DNA of 64,000 bases from assembly GCA_008087055.1 (NCBI GenBank), contig VIEA01000001.1:1025741-1089740 (forward strand), written 5' to 3'. Source of the stretch: Gammaproteobacteria bacterium LSUCC0096 (GTDB lineage: Bacteria > Pseudomonadota > Gammaproteobacteria > Pseudomonadales > Litorivicinaceae). A model generated the notes under the pieces. The model did not search any database and was not told the DNA's origin. It worked only from the letters and a program-made list of their open reading frames with translations. A program made the translations under genes and the position numbers. Below, piece by piece: positions 9,033 through 17,871 of this stretch (within the stretch, counting starts at the first letter, position 1; every line of letters starts with the position of its first letter).

Positions 9033-10807
9033 TACATCGACTCCGTTTTATCCTGACGAATCCGTACTCCCACTTCTTTCAGCTGTTCTGGGCTAACAGC
9101 ACCTGGCGCGTCTGTAAGCAGGCACGTCGCTGATTGCGTTTTCGGGAAAGCAATCACATCACGGATTGAAGTCGCACCAAGCATGAGCATCACAAGACGA
9201 TCTAAACCAAATGCTAGCCCGCCGTGCGGCGGCGCCCCATAGCGCAGGGCATCCAGCAAGAAGCCAAATTTTTCTTGTTGTTCTTCTGCAGAAATATTCA
9301 GTACCTCAAACACGGCCTGTTGCATTCCTTGGTCGTGAATTCGAATCGATCCACCACCCAGTTCGGTTCCATTTAACACCATGTCATAAGCACGTGAGAG
9401 CGCATCCAATGGCCTCGCTTTTAAATCAGCAGGCTCAACTGTTGGCGCTGTAAACGGGTGGTGTAATGCAGCCACTTGTCCATCACCTGCATCTTCAAAC
9501 ATTGGGAAGTCAACAACCCAAAGTGGTGCCCATGCATGGGTGATTAAGTTCAGGTCATGACCCAACTTCACTCGCAAAGCACCCAGTGCATCCGATACAA
9601 CGCGTGTCGAATCTGCACCGAAGAATAAGATATCTCCATCCTTCGCATCGACGCGCGCGATCAAGGACATCACAACATCATCAGGCATAAATTTGAGGAT
9701 TGGGCTTTGCAGACCCTCGACACCCTCTGCCAATGCATTAACCTTTACCCAAGCCAACCCTTTGGCACCATATTGGCTGACAAACTTGGTGTAATCATCG
9801 ATCTCTTTACGCGAGATCGTCGCACCACCTGGCACCTTCAAAACAGTCACGCGACCATTCGGGTCATTGGCAGGACCACTGAATACTTTGAAATCAACTG
9901 ATGACATTAAATCTTTAATATCAACAAGTTCTAAAGGAATCCTAAGATCAGGCTTATCACTACCAAAACGCGCCATGGCCTCTGCATATGGCATTCTTGG
10001 GAATTGACCTAAATCGATATTCATCTCTGTTTTGAATAGCTCGCGGATCATCGACTCCGTCAGACCCATTACCGCTTCTTCATCCACAAACGACATCTCG
10101 AGGTCGATCTGTGTAAATTCAGGCTGACGATCTGCACGCAGATCCTCGTCTCGGAAACACTTTGCAATCTGGAAGTACCGATCAAGACCAGCAACCATCA
10201 ATAGCTGCTTAAACAACTGCGGTGACTGGGGAAGCGCAAAAAACTCACCCTTATGAACACGCGAAGGGACCAAATAGTCACGCGCACCTTCAGGAGTCGC
10301 GCGTGTCAGCACAGGTGTTTCAGTATCCACAAACCCGTTATCGGAAAGGAAGTTACGGACAAACGTGGTGACCCGCGAACGCAGCATTAAGTTTTCGAGC
10401 ATCTCTGGACGACGGAGGTCCATATAACGATGCTTCAAACGCACTTCCTCACCCACCTTGGCATGCTCATCGAGTTGGAACGGAGGTGTGTCGGCTGTAT
10501 TCAATACCTTAACCTCACGGCCGAGAACTTCGATTTCACCGGTTGGCATGTCAGCGTTCACAGTTCCTTCTGGACGTGCACGGACAAGTCCTGTGATCTG
10601 CATTACCCACTCTGATCTCGCGCGATCAGCTGTCGCAAACGCTTCTTCGGTATCAGGGTCTACGACAACCTGAAGCAGCCCTTGGCGATCACGCAGGTCA
10701 AGAAAGATCACGCCGCCATGGTCGCGGCGGCGATGAACCCAACCGCAAACAGTGATTGTGTCACCGATGTGCTTGGCATTGAGTTCGCCGCAATAGTGGG
10801 TACGCAT
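9032..10807 (-). CDS. aspS: Aspartyl-tRNA synthetase
   Basis: Charges tRNA-Asp. 591 aa, the bacterial length. An N-terminal OB anticodon-binding domain ([20 protein letters not shown], about 20-39) is followed by class II motif 2 ([20 protein letters not shown]), the bacterial insertion domain and class II motif 3 ([15 protein letters not shown]). I start at the ATG at 10807 ([10 protein letters not shown]) with an AAAGGAA site about 9 bases upstream, instead of an in-frame start 21 bases earlier. I cannot tell whether it also charges tRNA-Asn; that depends on gatCAB elsewhere. Confidence 0.97.
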   Translation of the reverse strand: MRTHYCGELNAKHIGDTITVCGWVHRRRDHGGVIFLDLRDRQGLLQVVVDPDTEEAFATADRARSEWVMQITGLVRARPEGTVNADMPTGEIEVLGREVKVLNTADTPPFQLDEHAKVGEEVRLKHRYMDLRRPEMLENLMLRSRVTTFVRNFLSDNGFVDTETPVLTRATPEGARDYLVPSRVHKGEFFALPQSPQLFKQLLMVAGLDRYFQIAKCFRDEDLRADRQPEFTQIDLEMSFVDEEAVMGLTESMIRELFKTEMNIDLGQFPRMPYAEAMARFGSDKPDLRIPLELVDIKDLMSSVDFKVFSGPANDPNGRVTVLKVPGGATISRKEIDDYTKFVSQYGAKGLAWVKVNALAEGVEGLQSPILKFMPDDVVMSLIARVDAKDGDILFFGADSTRVVSDALGALRVKLGHDLNLITHAWAPLWVVDFPMFEDAGDGQVAALHHPFTAPTVEPADLKARPLDALSRAYDMVLNGTELGGGSIRIHDQGMQQAVFEVLNISAEEQQEKFGFLLDALRYGAPPHGGLAFGLDRLVMLMLGATSIRDVIAFPKTQSATCLLTDAPGAVSPEQLKEVGVRIRQDKTESM

Positions 10808-10833
10808 GAATGTGTATTCCTTTTTCAATTGGC

Positions 10834-11100
10834 TTAAGCAGCCGATTCCGTTTTCTTTGAAGTCGTTGGTTTGGTATCCGATGATTTACCGTCACCGGCC
10901 AAGTTTTTCTTTTTATCACCAGTCTTAAAATCTGTCTCATACCAGCCGCCTCCAGTGAGACGGAATCCGGACGCACTGATCTTCTTTTTCAGCTCTGGCT
11001 TGCCACACGCTGGGCAATCAACCAGCGGTGCGTCAGATAACTTCTGTAAAGCATCATGCGGTTGTCCGCATGCTGCGCATTGATATTCATAAATTGGCAT
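10834..11100 (-). CDS. FmdB-family zinc-ribbon protein
   Basis: Small protein of unknown function often found just upstream of aspS in Gammaproteobacteria. 88 aa from [12 protein letters not shown] at 11100, which has a GAGG site five bases upstream; the longer frame to 11157 lacks family similarity. A putative zinc ribbon is formed by C-x2-C pairs (CAAC at about 8-11 and CPAC at about 33-36), followed by [14 protein letters not shown] and a Lys/Ser/Thr-rich tail. First gene of the minus-strand run that continues into aspS-yebC-ruvCAB-tol-pal. Confidence 0.88.
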   Translation of the reverse strand: MPIYEYQCAACGQPHDALQKLSDAPLVDCPACGKPELKKKISASGFRLTGGGWYETDFKTGDKKKNLAGDGKSSDTKPTTSKKTESAA

Positions 11101-11135
11101 ATTGACCTCGACCAATTGCTTGCCAAAAACGTGAA

Positions 11136-11141
11136 AGTATA
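11136..11141 (-). promoter_or_regulatory. Candidate -10 box upstream of the FmdB-aspS run
   Basis: TATACT on the minus strand, 35 bases before the FmdB start codon, in the 97-base gap downstream of pncC. It matches five of six -10 consensus bases. No good -35 lies at 16-18 bases; the nearest candidate is TCTTGG. It is the only promoter-like element found before the long run down to queC. Confidence 0.35.
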
Positions 11142-11197
11142 CCGGTCCTTGGCCCATCCAAGAACCCGAATTTCAAAATTGGGGCATCCAAATGAAG

Positions 11198-11698
11198 TTA
11201 AAGATCCTCGTCATCATCAGAAAGACGCTCTAAAAGCATGGATAGAGCCTCCAAGACAGTGCGATCACGGATTTCAGAACGGTTACCATCAAGAGCAAGC
11301 TTTTGGCTGTACACGCCGTCAGAATCCGCGACCGATACCCAAATAGTACCGATAGGCTTCTCATCAGTTCCACCATCCGGTCCAGCGATTCCTGTGGTTG
11401 AGAGCGCCCAATCCGACCCCGTCAGTCGCTGTATTCCTATAGCCATTTCAGAAGCGACTTCCTCACTCACAGCGCCAAATGACAACAGCGTTTCGTGACT
11501 CACACCCAGTAGTTCTTCCTTCACAGAATTCGCATAGGCCTGAACTCCGCCTAAAAAATAGGCCGAAGAACCAGAACACTCAGTCAATGCCGCACCTAAT
11601 AAGCCACCGGTACAGCTTTCAGCAACCGAGACCGTCTGGCGCGATTCAGTCAAACGCATATGCAGTTCATTTAAAACAGGCAAAAGTTCTGAAGTCAT
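11198..11698 (-). CDS. pncC: Nicotinamide-nucleotide amidase (CinA C-terminal domain protein)
   Basis: Deamidates nicotinamide mononucleotide to nicotinate mononucleotide, recycling pyridine nucleotides. About 166 aa: only the CinA C-terminal domain is present, the usual form in Gammaproteobacteria. Motifs TVSVAESCTGGLLGAALT, VSHETLLSFGAVS and ALSTTGIAGPDGGT are clear. The start could also be the ATG at 11710 (four residues longer); I prefer 11698 for length and a GGAA site. It is divergent from mutS with only 34 bases between start codons. recA, normally beside cinA in this group, is absent. Confidence 0.9.
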   Translation of the reverse strand: MTSELLPVLNELHMRLTESRQTVSVAESCTGGLLGAALTECSGSSAYFLGGVQAYANSVKEELLGVSHETLLSFGAVSEEVASEMAIGIQRLTGSDWALSTTGIAGPDGGTDEKPIGTIWVSVADSDGVYSQKLALDGNRSEIRDRTVLEALSMLLERLSDDDEDL

Positions 11699-11720
11699 AC
11701 ACCATTCCATGTCTTTTCTT

Positions 11721-11726
11721 TAGAAT
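11721..11726 (+). promoter_or_regulatory. Candidate -10 box of mutS, possible leaderless transcript
   Basis: TAGAAT (five of six consensus) ends exactly six bases before the mutS ATG at 11733, placing the expected transcription start at or next to the A of ATG. No Shine-Dalgarno-like sequence precedes the ATG. The -35 position (about 11698-11703, TACACC) is poor, so this remains tentative. Confidence 0.35.
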
Positions 11727-11732
11727 GCCACG

Positions 11733-14315
11733 ATGGATCAAAAAGCCCCACTGTCTCAGCACACTCCCATGATGCAGCAATACCTGGCGATTAAGGAACA
11801 ACATCCGACATCGCTGGTGTTTTATCGAATGGGTGATTTTTATGAATTGTTCTTCGACGATGCGAAAACAGCCGCGCAGGTTCTCGACATTACACTTACC
11901 AGTCGTGGCCAATCCGCAGGTGAACCGATTCCGATGGCTGGCGTCCCCTATCACGCAGCCGAAAACTATCAAGCACGTTTATTGAACGCGGGCTTATCTG
12001 TTGTTGTTTGCGAGCAAGTTGGTGTCCCAGGGGAGTCCAAAGGACCTGTCGCACGAGAAGTTACTCGCATCCTTACCCCAGGCACCGTAACTGATGATGC
12101 CTTTGTGGACTCAGGACAGGAGCTGTGGGTTGCCTCTCTGAATAGCCATGGTCTCAGTTACTCAGTGGCATTGGGATCTGTCTCACGTGGCGAGATTTTG
12201 ATTTACGACCAACTAAGCCGTGAAGCCGTCGATAGTCTCTTTACACGGATCGAACCAAAAGAGTGTCTCACACACGATGCAGACCTGTTCGCTACCGAAT
12301 TTCGTCAAGTCGAACTGCCGCCCTGGCACTACACGCTTGATCAACTCTCTAGGGAGCTCGAGCGTACCTATCAAGTCAGCGATGCCAGAGGCTTAGGATT
12401 GAGTGATGTCAGCGATCAAGGCCTTGAAGCCACAGCTGCCTTACTCACCTATTTGTACGACACCCAACGCACTGAGCTCGCTCACTTCTCAAGGCCTAAA
12501 CTCATCCGTGATGACAATCGAGTCATACTGGATCAAACCACGCAAAAGAATTTGGAACTGATTCGGACATTAAAGGGCGAACGCAAACACACGTTACTCT
12601 GGGTTCTCGATCAGACTTCAACCGCCATGGGTAGTCGTGAACTGGCTCGTTGGATCACTGCACCCTATCGCGATACAGATATTCCAAAACGACGCCTGAC
12701 CAATATTCGCGAGTTAATTGATTCAGGACTCACTGCTTCAATCACAAACCACTTAAAACGCATCGGCGATCTCGAAAGGATTATTGCTCGGATCGGTTTG
12801 AAATCAGCAAGACCACGTGACCTCACTCGCTTACGAGACAGTCTGAAAGAGCTCCCTGAATTAAAGGCGAGACTTACCCAATCAACTTATCAGTCAGTGA
12901 GTGCACTTGGTGATGCGCTTCTGTTGATGGAAACAATCCACCAACTACTTGATGAAGCACTTGAGATCGAACCATCGGTTGTGATCAGCGCCGGTGGAGT
13001 CATTCGCGAAAGATACGACGATGAGCTCGATCAGTTACGCAGATTCTCTCGTGACGCATCGAGCCTTCTGACAGAAATGGAAGAGACAGAACGGGCGAAC
13101 TCAGGGATCACAGGCCTTAAACTCGGTTACAACCGAGTGCACGGCTATTATTTCGAAATTTCAAAAGCAACGCTTGCCACTCAAGAAGCCCCCTTACACT
13201 TCCAAAGACGCCAAACGCTGAAAAATGCTGAACGCTTTACAACACCTGAACTCAAGACCTTTGAAGACAAAGCGTTGTCAGCTGAGAGCCAAGCACTCAG
13301 TCGTGAACGCCACCTATTCGATGCATTATTTGATCCACTCACGGATGCAATTAACGACCTCAAAACGCTAACGCAGTCATTATCTGAGCTTGATGTCTTA
13401 ACAAGCCTCGCGTTGGTCGCGAGCCATGAGCGCTGGGTTGAGCCAGTATTATCAGAGGCCGTCGAAGTAAAGATCACTAACGGCCGGCATCCAGTCATTG
13501 AGAAAGCGAGCCCAGAGCCCTTTGTACCGAATGACACACAGCTCAATAATGACAATTCACTTGCTTTAATCACCGGACCCAATATGGGCGGTAAGTCGAC
13601 TTACATGCGACAAACAGCACTGGTCGCTCTTCTCGCGCGCATTGGTAGCTTTGTGCCCGCAGACCACGCATCCATCGGTCCAATCGATCGGATCTTTACC
13701 CGTATTGGCGCCTCCGATGATCTGGCGGGTGGTCGATCAACCTTCATGGTCGAGATGACAGAGACCGCAGCAATTTTGGCTGAAGCATCTGATCAGTCGC
13801 TTGTCTTGATGGACGAGGTGGGTCGTGGCACCAGTACATTTGATGGGCTTGCGTTGGCCTGGGCCTCTGCTGAGGCACTGGCTAAGCGACACGCACTGAC
13901 ACTCTTTGCAACGCATTATTTTGAGCTGACGCACCTACCCGAGAGTGAGCCATCAGCCTTTAACGTGCATCTCACTGCGCAAGTCACCGGCGATCACATC
14001 GTGTTCCTGCATCGCGTGATGGATGGCCCAACCTCTCAAAGCTACGGCCTCCATGTCGCACGACGTGCAGGTGTACCTGATGACATCATTGGTCGGGCAG
14101 CGTCATATCTTGCTGAACTCGAGTCACAGCAAGTCGCTCTCAACCAACATCAGGCACCTCAGGCGGATTTATTCAACCAACCACGAGATCCGCTTGTGAG
14201 CCAATTAGCCCACCTTGATCCTGATGATCTCTCACCGAGAGAAGCGTGGTCGACACTCGAGACGCTGGTATTAAAAGCACGAGAGTCACTTGGCGATTCA
14301 GACGCAAACGCATAG
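11733..14315 (+). CDS. mutS: DNA mismatch repair protein MutS
   Basis: Recognises mismatches and, with MutL, starts strand-directed repair. 860 aa. The mismatch-binding domain contains the Phe-x-Glu motif in [15 protein letters not shown] (about 30-44). Connector, lever and clamp regions follow. The ABC-type ATPase has Walker [11 protein letters not shown] (about 613-622), Walker [17 protein letters not shown] and the FATHYFELT switch. The N-terminal [11 protein letters not shown] aligns with known MutS starts, so the ATG at 11733 is very likely right even though no ribosome-binding site precedes it. Confidence 0.98.
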   Translation: MDQKAPLSQHTPMMQQYLAIKEQHPTSLVFYRMGDFYELFFDDAKTAAQVLDITLTSRGQSAGEPIPMAGVPYHAAENYQARLLNAGLSVVVCEQVGVPGESKGPVAREVTRILTPGTVTDDAFVDSGQELWVASLNSHGLSYSVALGSVSRGEILIYDQLSREAVDSLFTRIEPKECLTHDADLFATEFRQVELPPWHYTLDQLSRELERTYQVSDARGLGLSDVSDQGLEATAALLTYLYDTQRTELAHFSRPKLIRDDNRVILDQTTQKNLELIRTLKGERKHTLLWVLDQTSTAMGSRELARWITAPYRDTDIPKRRLTNIRELIDSGLTASITNHLKRIGDLERIIARIGLKSARPRDLTRLRDSLKELPELKARLTQSTYQSVSALGDALLLMETIHQLLDEALEIEPSVVISAGGVIRERYDDELDQLRRFSRDASSLLTEMEETERANSGITGLKLGYNRVHGYYFEISKATLATQEAPLHFQRRQTLKNAERFTTPELKTFEDKALSAESQALSRERHLFDALFDPLTDAINDLKTLTQSLSELDVLTSLALVASHERWVEPVLSEAVEVKITNGRHPVIEKASPEPFVPNDTQLNNDNSLALITGPNMGGKSTYMRQTALVALLARIGSFVPADHASIGPIDRIFTRIGASDDLAGGRSTFMVEMTETAAILAEASDQSLVLMDEVGRGTSTFDGLALAWASAEALAKRHALTLFATHYFELTHLPESEPSAFNVHLTAQVTGDHIVFLHRVMDGPTSQSYGLHVARRAGVPDDIIGRAASYLAELESQQVALNQHQAPQADLFNQPRDPLVSQLAHLDPDDLSPREAWSTLETLVLKARESLGDSDANA

Positions 14316-14318
14316 AAT
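14290..14318 (+). promoter_or_regulatory. Candidate promoter of fdxA inside the mutS 3' end
   Basis: TTGGCG (14290-14295), a 17-base spacer, and TAGAAT (14313-14318) overlapping the mutS stop codon. Matches are 4/6 and 5/6 to the sigma70 consensus with ideal spacing. The predicted start leaves a leader of about 20 bases containing the AAGGAG site of fdxA. Confidence 0.45.
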
Positions 14319-14342
14319 CTTGGCCGCACAAAGGAGAGACCC

Positions 14343-14669
14343 ATGACATTTGTTGTTGTCGATAACTGTATTCGCTGTAAATACACAGACTGCGTTGAAG
14401 TCTGCCCAGTGGATTGTTTTTATGAAGGCCCTAACTTCCTCGTCATCAACCCAGATGAGTGTATTGACTGCGCGCTCTGTGAGCCTGAGTGCCCTGCAGG
14501 TGCAATCCTTTCGGAAGACGAGTTATCAGAAGATCAAAAAGCTTTTATCGAAATCAACGACGAATTGTCTCGTGTCTGGCCGAATATTACGGAAAAGAAA
14601 GACCCACTCCCCGATGCCGACGAGTGGGACGGTGTACCCAATAAAATCGATCACTTAGATCGCGGTTGA
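14343..14669 (+). CDS. fdxA: 7Fe ferredoxin FdxA
   Basis: Small soluble electron carrier with one [3Fe-4S] and one [4Fe-4S] cluster. 108 aa. The N-terminal [18 protein letters not shown] and central [12 protein letters not shown] motifs carry the cluster cysteines, and the acidic C-terminal extension ([16 protein letters not shown]) is typical of this Azotobacter/Pseudomonas-type ferredoxin. AAGGAGAG lies a few bases before the ATG. Its stop is one base from the convergent rpoS stop, with no terminator hairpin visible between them. Confidence 0.97.
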   Translation: MTFVVVDNCIRCKYTDCVEVCPVDCFYEGPNFLVINPDECIDCALCEPECPAGAILSEDELSEDQKAFIEINDELSRVWPNITEKKDPLPDADEWDGVPNKIDHLDRG

Positions 14670-14670
14670 T

Positions 14671-15471
14671 TCAGCTCAAGATTGCAGCATCCGCCGGAAT
14701 GCGCCCTGATTCGACCATCCGGCGGAGCAATCGAAGCGCTTCAACTTGAATTTGTCGGACCCTCTCCCGAGTCGTCCCCAAACGCGCACCAATCGCAGAT
14801 AAAGTCTCGCTGTCACGGCCATCCAATCCATAGCGACGCGTGACAACCATCCGCGGTAAATCTGGCAACAAGTTGAGCCAAGCAGCTACATTTTCACGAT
14901 CTTCTTGATTAGCCGCGAGCTCTTCTGGACTCGGTGCATCAGACTCTAAGAGGTCAACACCGGTTGTTCCGTCTAAACCATCGACTGCTTGATCAAGTGA
15001 GATAATTTGCTCGCTAGGATTAAACCAATGATCCATGTTGCGCTTCGCGTATCCAGGCAATGACTCATTTTCTGCCTCAATCGCTTTTCGCTCTTGCCGA
15101 AATTCTCGCTGTTTATGGATCGGCGTACGCACCGTTTTGACTTGGTTCATAAGCGCACGCTCAACCGCCTGACGAATCCACCAGGCCGCATAAGTTGAAA
15201 AACGATACCCCATCTCAGGATCGTACTTATCGACCGCGCGCATTAGGCCGATATTGCCCTCTTCGACCAAATCGGCGACATCCAGTCCACGACCGCGATA
15301 GCGACCCGCCAAACTGATGACAAGCTTTAAGTTTCGCTGAATAAATTCAGTCCGCGCTTTCTGACAGCCCTGGCGTACACGCCGGCCGAGCTCAAGCTCT
15401 TCCTTGGCTGTCATGAGCTCATGTTGGTTCAGATGATTTAGGTAAGTTGCATTTGAGAGTGAATCAATCAT
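14671..15471 (-). CDS. rpoS: RpoS-like stationary-phase sigma factor, short form
   Basis: Group 2 sigma-70 family factor; synteny (nlpD-rpoS-fdxA-mutS) makes it the RpoS orthologue. 266 aa against about 330. It starts directly in region 1.2 (SNATYLNHLNQHELMTAKEE) and lacks region 1.1. Region 2 is intact (NLKLVISLAGRYRGRGLDV, YRFSTYAAWWIRQAVERAL). The sigma-3 segment after TPIHKQREF is about 14 residues shorter than in E. coli by eye alignment and lacks the EPSAEEIA helix. Region 4 ends with TTRERVRQIQVEALRLLRRM. An AAGGAG site precedes the ATG and an in-frame TAA lies 27 bases upstream, so the short N-terminus is not a misplaced start. Confidence 0.88.
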   Translation of the reverse strand: MIDSLSNATYLNHLNQHELMTAKEELELGRRVRQGCQKARTEFIQRNLKLVISLAGRYRGRGLDVADLVEEGNIGLMRAVDKYDPEMGYRFSTYAAWWIRQAVERALMNQVKTVRTPIHKQREFRQERKAIEAENESLPGYAKRNMDHWFNPSEQIISLDQAVDGLDGTTGVDLLESDAPSPEELAANQEDRENVAAWLNLLPDLPRMVVTRRYGLDGRDSETLSAIGARLGTTRERVRQIQVEALRLLRRMVESGRIPADAAILS

Positions 15472-15539
15472 AACGATCTCCTTGTCTTGAGAGGACAGTT
15501 ATATTCACTCTCGGAAGATCAGCGTGATGGACGGAAGGA

Positions 15540-16358
15540 CTAAGACCTGCGCTTTGGTAGTAGTGAGATCGGATTAATGGGTTTACCCTGCTTTCGGATT
15601 TCAAAATGCAACTTGACCCGATCAGTCCCCGTAGAGCCCATCTGCGCAATCACTTGGCCTGCACGCACGACGTCACCAACTTTCACATTTAAGCTTTGGT
15701 TATGACCATACGCACTCAAGAGCTTGTCTTCATGGCTGATAATCACGAGGTTACCGAAGCCCACAAGACCATCACCTGCATACACCACGCGCCCACTGGC
15801 GGCAGCTTTGACAGGCGTACCCGCACGACCGCCGAGCTGAACGGAACGACTAAATCGAGTCTTTTCAGAGTAGGACTCAAGAATCGGACCATTCACTGGC
15901 CATTGCCAACCCGTAAACTGAGGCACTGGAGAGGCTTTAGGTTGTGGCTTTGGTTCTTTCTTGGGTTGTACCTTTGGCTTTTGAGCGACCGCTGGCTTCT
16001 GGACTGGCTCTGGCTCGGCCTTAATTGGTGGCGGAGTGATTGCCTTAGGTTTCGGTTCAGGCGGTACTTCACCTTTCAATTTCAACGACTGACCTGGTGT
16101 AATCACATCAGAATTCAGCCGGTTTCGACGACGCAACACATCAGGATCTTGCTCGAAACGCCAAGCAATCGAAAACAGGGTATCGCCACGTCTGACGACA
16201 TAACGCGACCCAGCTTCTTCAGCATCCAAATTGCCGGCATCAATTGTGGTGACCTTTGGCTTCACACGCTCCAATGGGCGGCCTAAATTGTCAGTTGGCA
16301 CCTCGTACGGTGCCGAACAGCCAACCAACAAACCAATTGCGAGCCACAGACGTTTCAT
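15540..16358 (-). CDS. nlpD: Lipoprotein NlpD, LysM plus degenerate LytM domain
   Basis: Activator of septal peptidoglycan amidases (AmiC in E. coli) during cell separation. 272 aa. Lipobox VGC with Cys14. A LysM peptidoglycan-binding motif (about 52-95: RYVVRRGDTLFSIAWRF) and a Pro/Lys/Ala-rich linker (about 98-145) precede the M23/LytM domain (about 150-265). The metal ligands of active endopeptidases are not conserved: the first His/Asp motif is replaced (SRSVQLGG) and the final HxH motif reads VKLHFE. This matches E. coli NlpD, a non-catalytic activator. It overlaps the DUF368 gene by 4 bases; rpoS follows after 68 bases. Confidence 0.93.
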   Translation of the reverse strand: MKRLWLAIGLLVGCSAPYEVPTDNLGRPLERVKPKVTTIDAGNLDAEEAGSRYVVRRGDTLFSIAWRFEQDPDVLRRRNRLNSDVITPGQSLKLKGEVPPEPKPKAITPPPIKAEPEPVQKPAVAQKPKVQPKKEPKPQPKASPVPQFTGWQWPVNGPILESYSEKTRFSRSVQLGGRAGTPVKAAASGRVVYAGDGLVGFGNLVIISHEDKLLSAYGHNQSLNVKVGDVVRAGQVIAQMGSTGTDRVKLHFEIRKQGKPINPISLLPKRRS

Positions 16359-17233
16359 CGAACCCCAGTCCCATTGTCTGCCGAGAACTTCAGCGCCAAT
16401 GATGCCAAGATAAAGCCACCGAGGCCAAATACCAGAGGAATCCAGAGCATGTCTTGCGTCGGTATCAATAAGAGCAGCGAACCATCATCACCTGCACCTT
16501 GCCATGGCCACACGCGAACCAAAGCACCGAACACCACACCTGTCAGACAGCTCAAGACTTCCGTGTGATATTTGGCGAGAAGCGCTTTCAGAATGTGAGC
16601 CATCAGCAAAATACCGATCGCACCACCGCTTATGAATAACAGCAATATCGAGACATCAAAGGCACTCACTGCGCTGATCAACGCAGGATACAAACCTGTC
16701 AGCAGGAGTAAAAAGCTTCCAGAAATCCCAGGCAGTAACATCGCGGACAAGGCCATCGCACCAGCCAAAGGCCAAACCCACAATGCCGGATCAGCTGTTT
16801 GCGGTGTTTGCAGTCCGAGGACTAATGCGATCAAAACGCCGAAGGCCAAAAAGCCCCAATCCTTAGACCGCATTGAGGACCGTAGATCAGACAAGAGTGC
16901 AATACCCATCGCAATGACAAGACCAAAGAAAAATCCCCACACACGCTCAGGAACACTATCAAGCCAATCTTTGATCCAATGTGCGAGCGTAATCAATGAC
17001 ATCAAAATGCCAACAAGTAATGGCGCGACAAATCCGCCATCCAACTTAACCCACAATCCACGAACGCCTTCGTTCCGAAAGACTTTCCACAATTCAGGAG
17101 TGACAGAGGTCAGAACAGCTAACCACCGTTCATAAATACCGGTGAGAAAAGCGACCGTACCGCCAGACACCCCGGGCACAGCATCGGCTGCACCCATCGC
17201 AAGACCGCGAAGCCAGATCGAAAACCAGCTCAT
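16355..17233 (-). CDS. DUF368 family membrane protein (PopT-type polyprenyl-phosphate transporter)
   Basis: Polytopic inner-membrane protein of 292 aa with about eight or nine hydrophobic segments and the family motif GAADAVPGVSGGTVAFLTGI near the N-terminus, repeated in a second half-motif MLLPGISGSFLLLLTGLY. DUF368 proteins have been implicated in returning undecaprenyl phosphate across the membrane, with importance at alkaline pH or high sodium; that role is from family knowledge. It overlaps both neighbours (nlpD and pcm) by four bases, so it belongs to this operon. The same window encodes UppS, which makes the likely substrate's precursor. Confidence 0.88.
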   Translation of the reverse strand: MSWFSIWLRGLAMGAADAVPGVSGGTVAFLTGIYERWLAVLTSVTPELWKVFRNEGVRGLWVKLDGGFVAPLLVGILMSLITLAHWIKDWLDSVPERVWGFFFGLVIAMGIALLSDLRSSMRSKDWGFLAFGVLIALVLGLQTPQTADPALWVWPLAGAMALSAMLLPGISGSFLLLLTGLYPALISAVSAFDVSILLLFISGGAIGILLMAHILKALLAKYHTEVLSCLTGVVFGALVRVWPWQGAGDDGSLLLLIPTQDMLWIPLVFGLGGFILASLALKFSADNGTGVR

Positions 17234-17871
17234 TCAAGACCTGCCAAAGCGGGCACAAAAAACGCCGTATCAAGTGGGATTTCGTCAATCGTTTCACCAT
17301 CACGAATATACAAAATCAACTGCTGTTTTTGACCTAAACCGACAGGTGCAATTAAACGTCCACCGTCAGCCAACTGTTCGAACAATGCACCCGGAACAGA
17401 CTCAGGACAGGCGGCCAAAATAATGCCATCAAAGGGTGCGAACTCAGGCCAACCAAGCAATCCATCTCCATGACGGATGACGACATTCTCAAGCTCGAGA
17501 GTGTCCATACGTTTTCTAGCTTCGGTTGCTAATGGTGCGATTCGCTCAATCGCAAAGACCTGCTCGGCTAAATGACCTAAAAGCCCTGTCTGAAATCCAG
17601 AACCGGCGCCAACCTCCAATACACGACTTAACTGGCGGCCACCGCGTAATAGCTCCAGCATCCGAGCGACTACAGACGGTTGCGAGAGCGTTTGCTGATA
17701 TCCAAGCGGTAAGGTCACATCGGTATAGGCCGAATCAGCCACTGCAGGATCTACAAACAGATGCCGCGGCACACGACGAAACGCATCCAAGACGAACACA
17801 TCGTTGATCCCCAAATCGCCAAGCGTCTCGACTAAGCGGCTTTGACCACGCTCATGAAGCAGACCGTGCAT
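17230..17871 (-). CDS. pcm: Protein-L-isoaspartate O-methyltransferase
   Basis: Repairs age-damaged proteins by methylating isoaspartyl residues with S-adenosylmethionine. 213 aa. It has the family N-terminal FVDPAVADSAYTDVTLPLGY, the substrate loop QQTLSQPSVVARM, and SAM motif I VLEVGAGSGFQTGLLGHLA. AGGAGG lies three bases before the ATG. Its first 20 bases overlap the end of truD. surE, the usual gene between truD and pcm, is absent. Confidence 0.95.
   Translation of the reverse strand: MHGLLHERGQSRLVETLGDLGINDVFVLDAFRRVPRHLFVDPAVADSAYTDVTLPLGYQQTLSQPSVVARMLELLRGGRQLSRVLEVGAGSGFQTGLLGHLAEQVFAIERIAPLATEARKRMDTLELENVVIRHGDGLLGWPEFAPFDGIILAACPESVPGALFEQLADGGRLIAPVGLGQKQQLILYIRDGETIDEIPLDTAFFVPALAGLE

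Noticed and set aside
14660..14690. Bidirectional terminator between convergent fdxA and rpoS
   Set aside because: The stops are one base apart and no stem with a U-run could be found in the surrounding sequence.
15540..16358. NlpD as an active peptidoglycan endopeptidase
   Set aside because: The LytM metal-ligand motifs are degenerate (SRSVQLGG and KLHFE), as in known non-catalytic NlpD activators.
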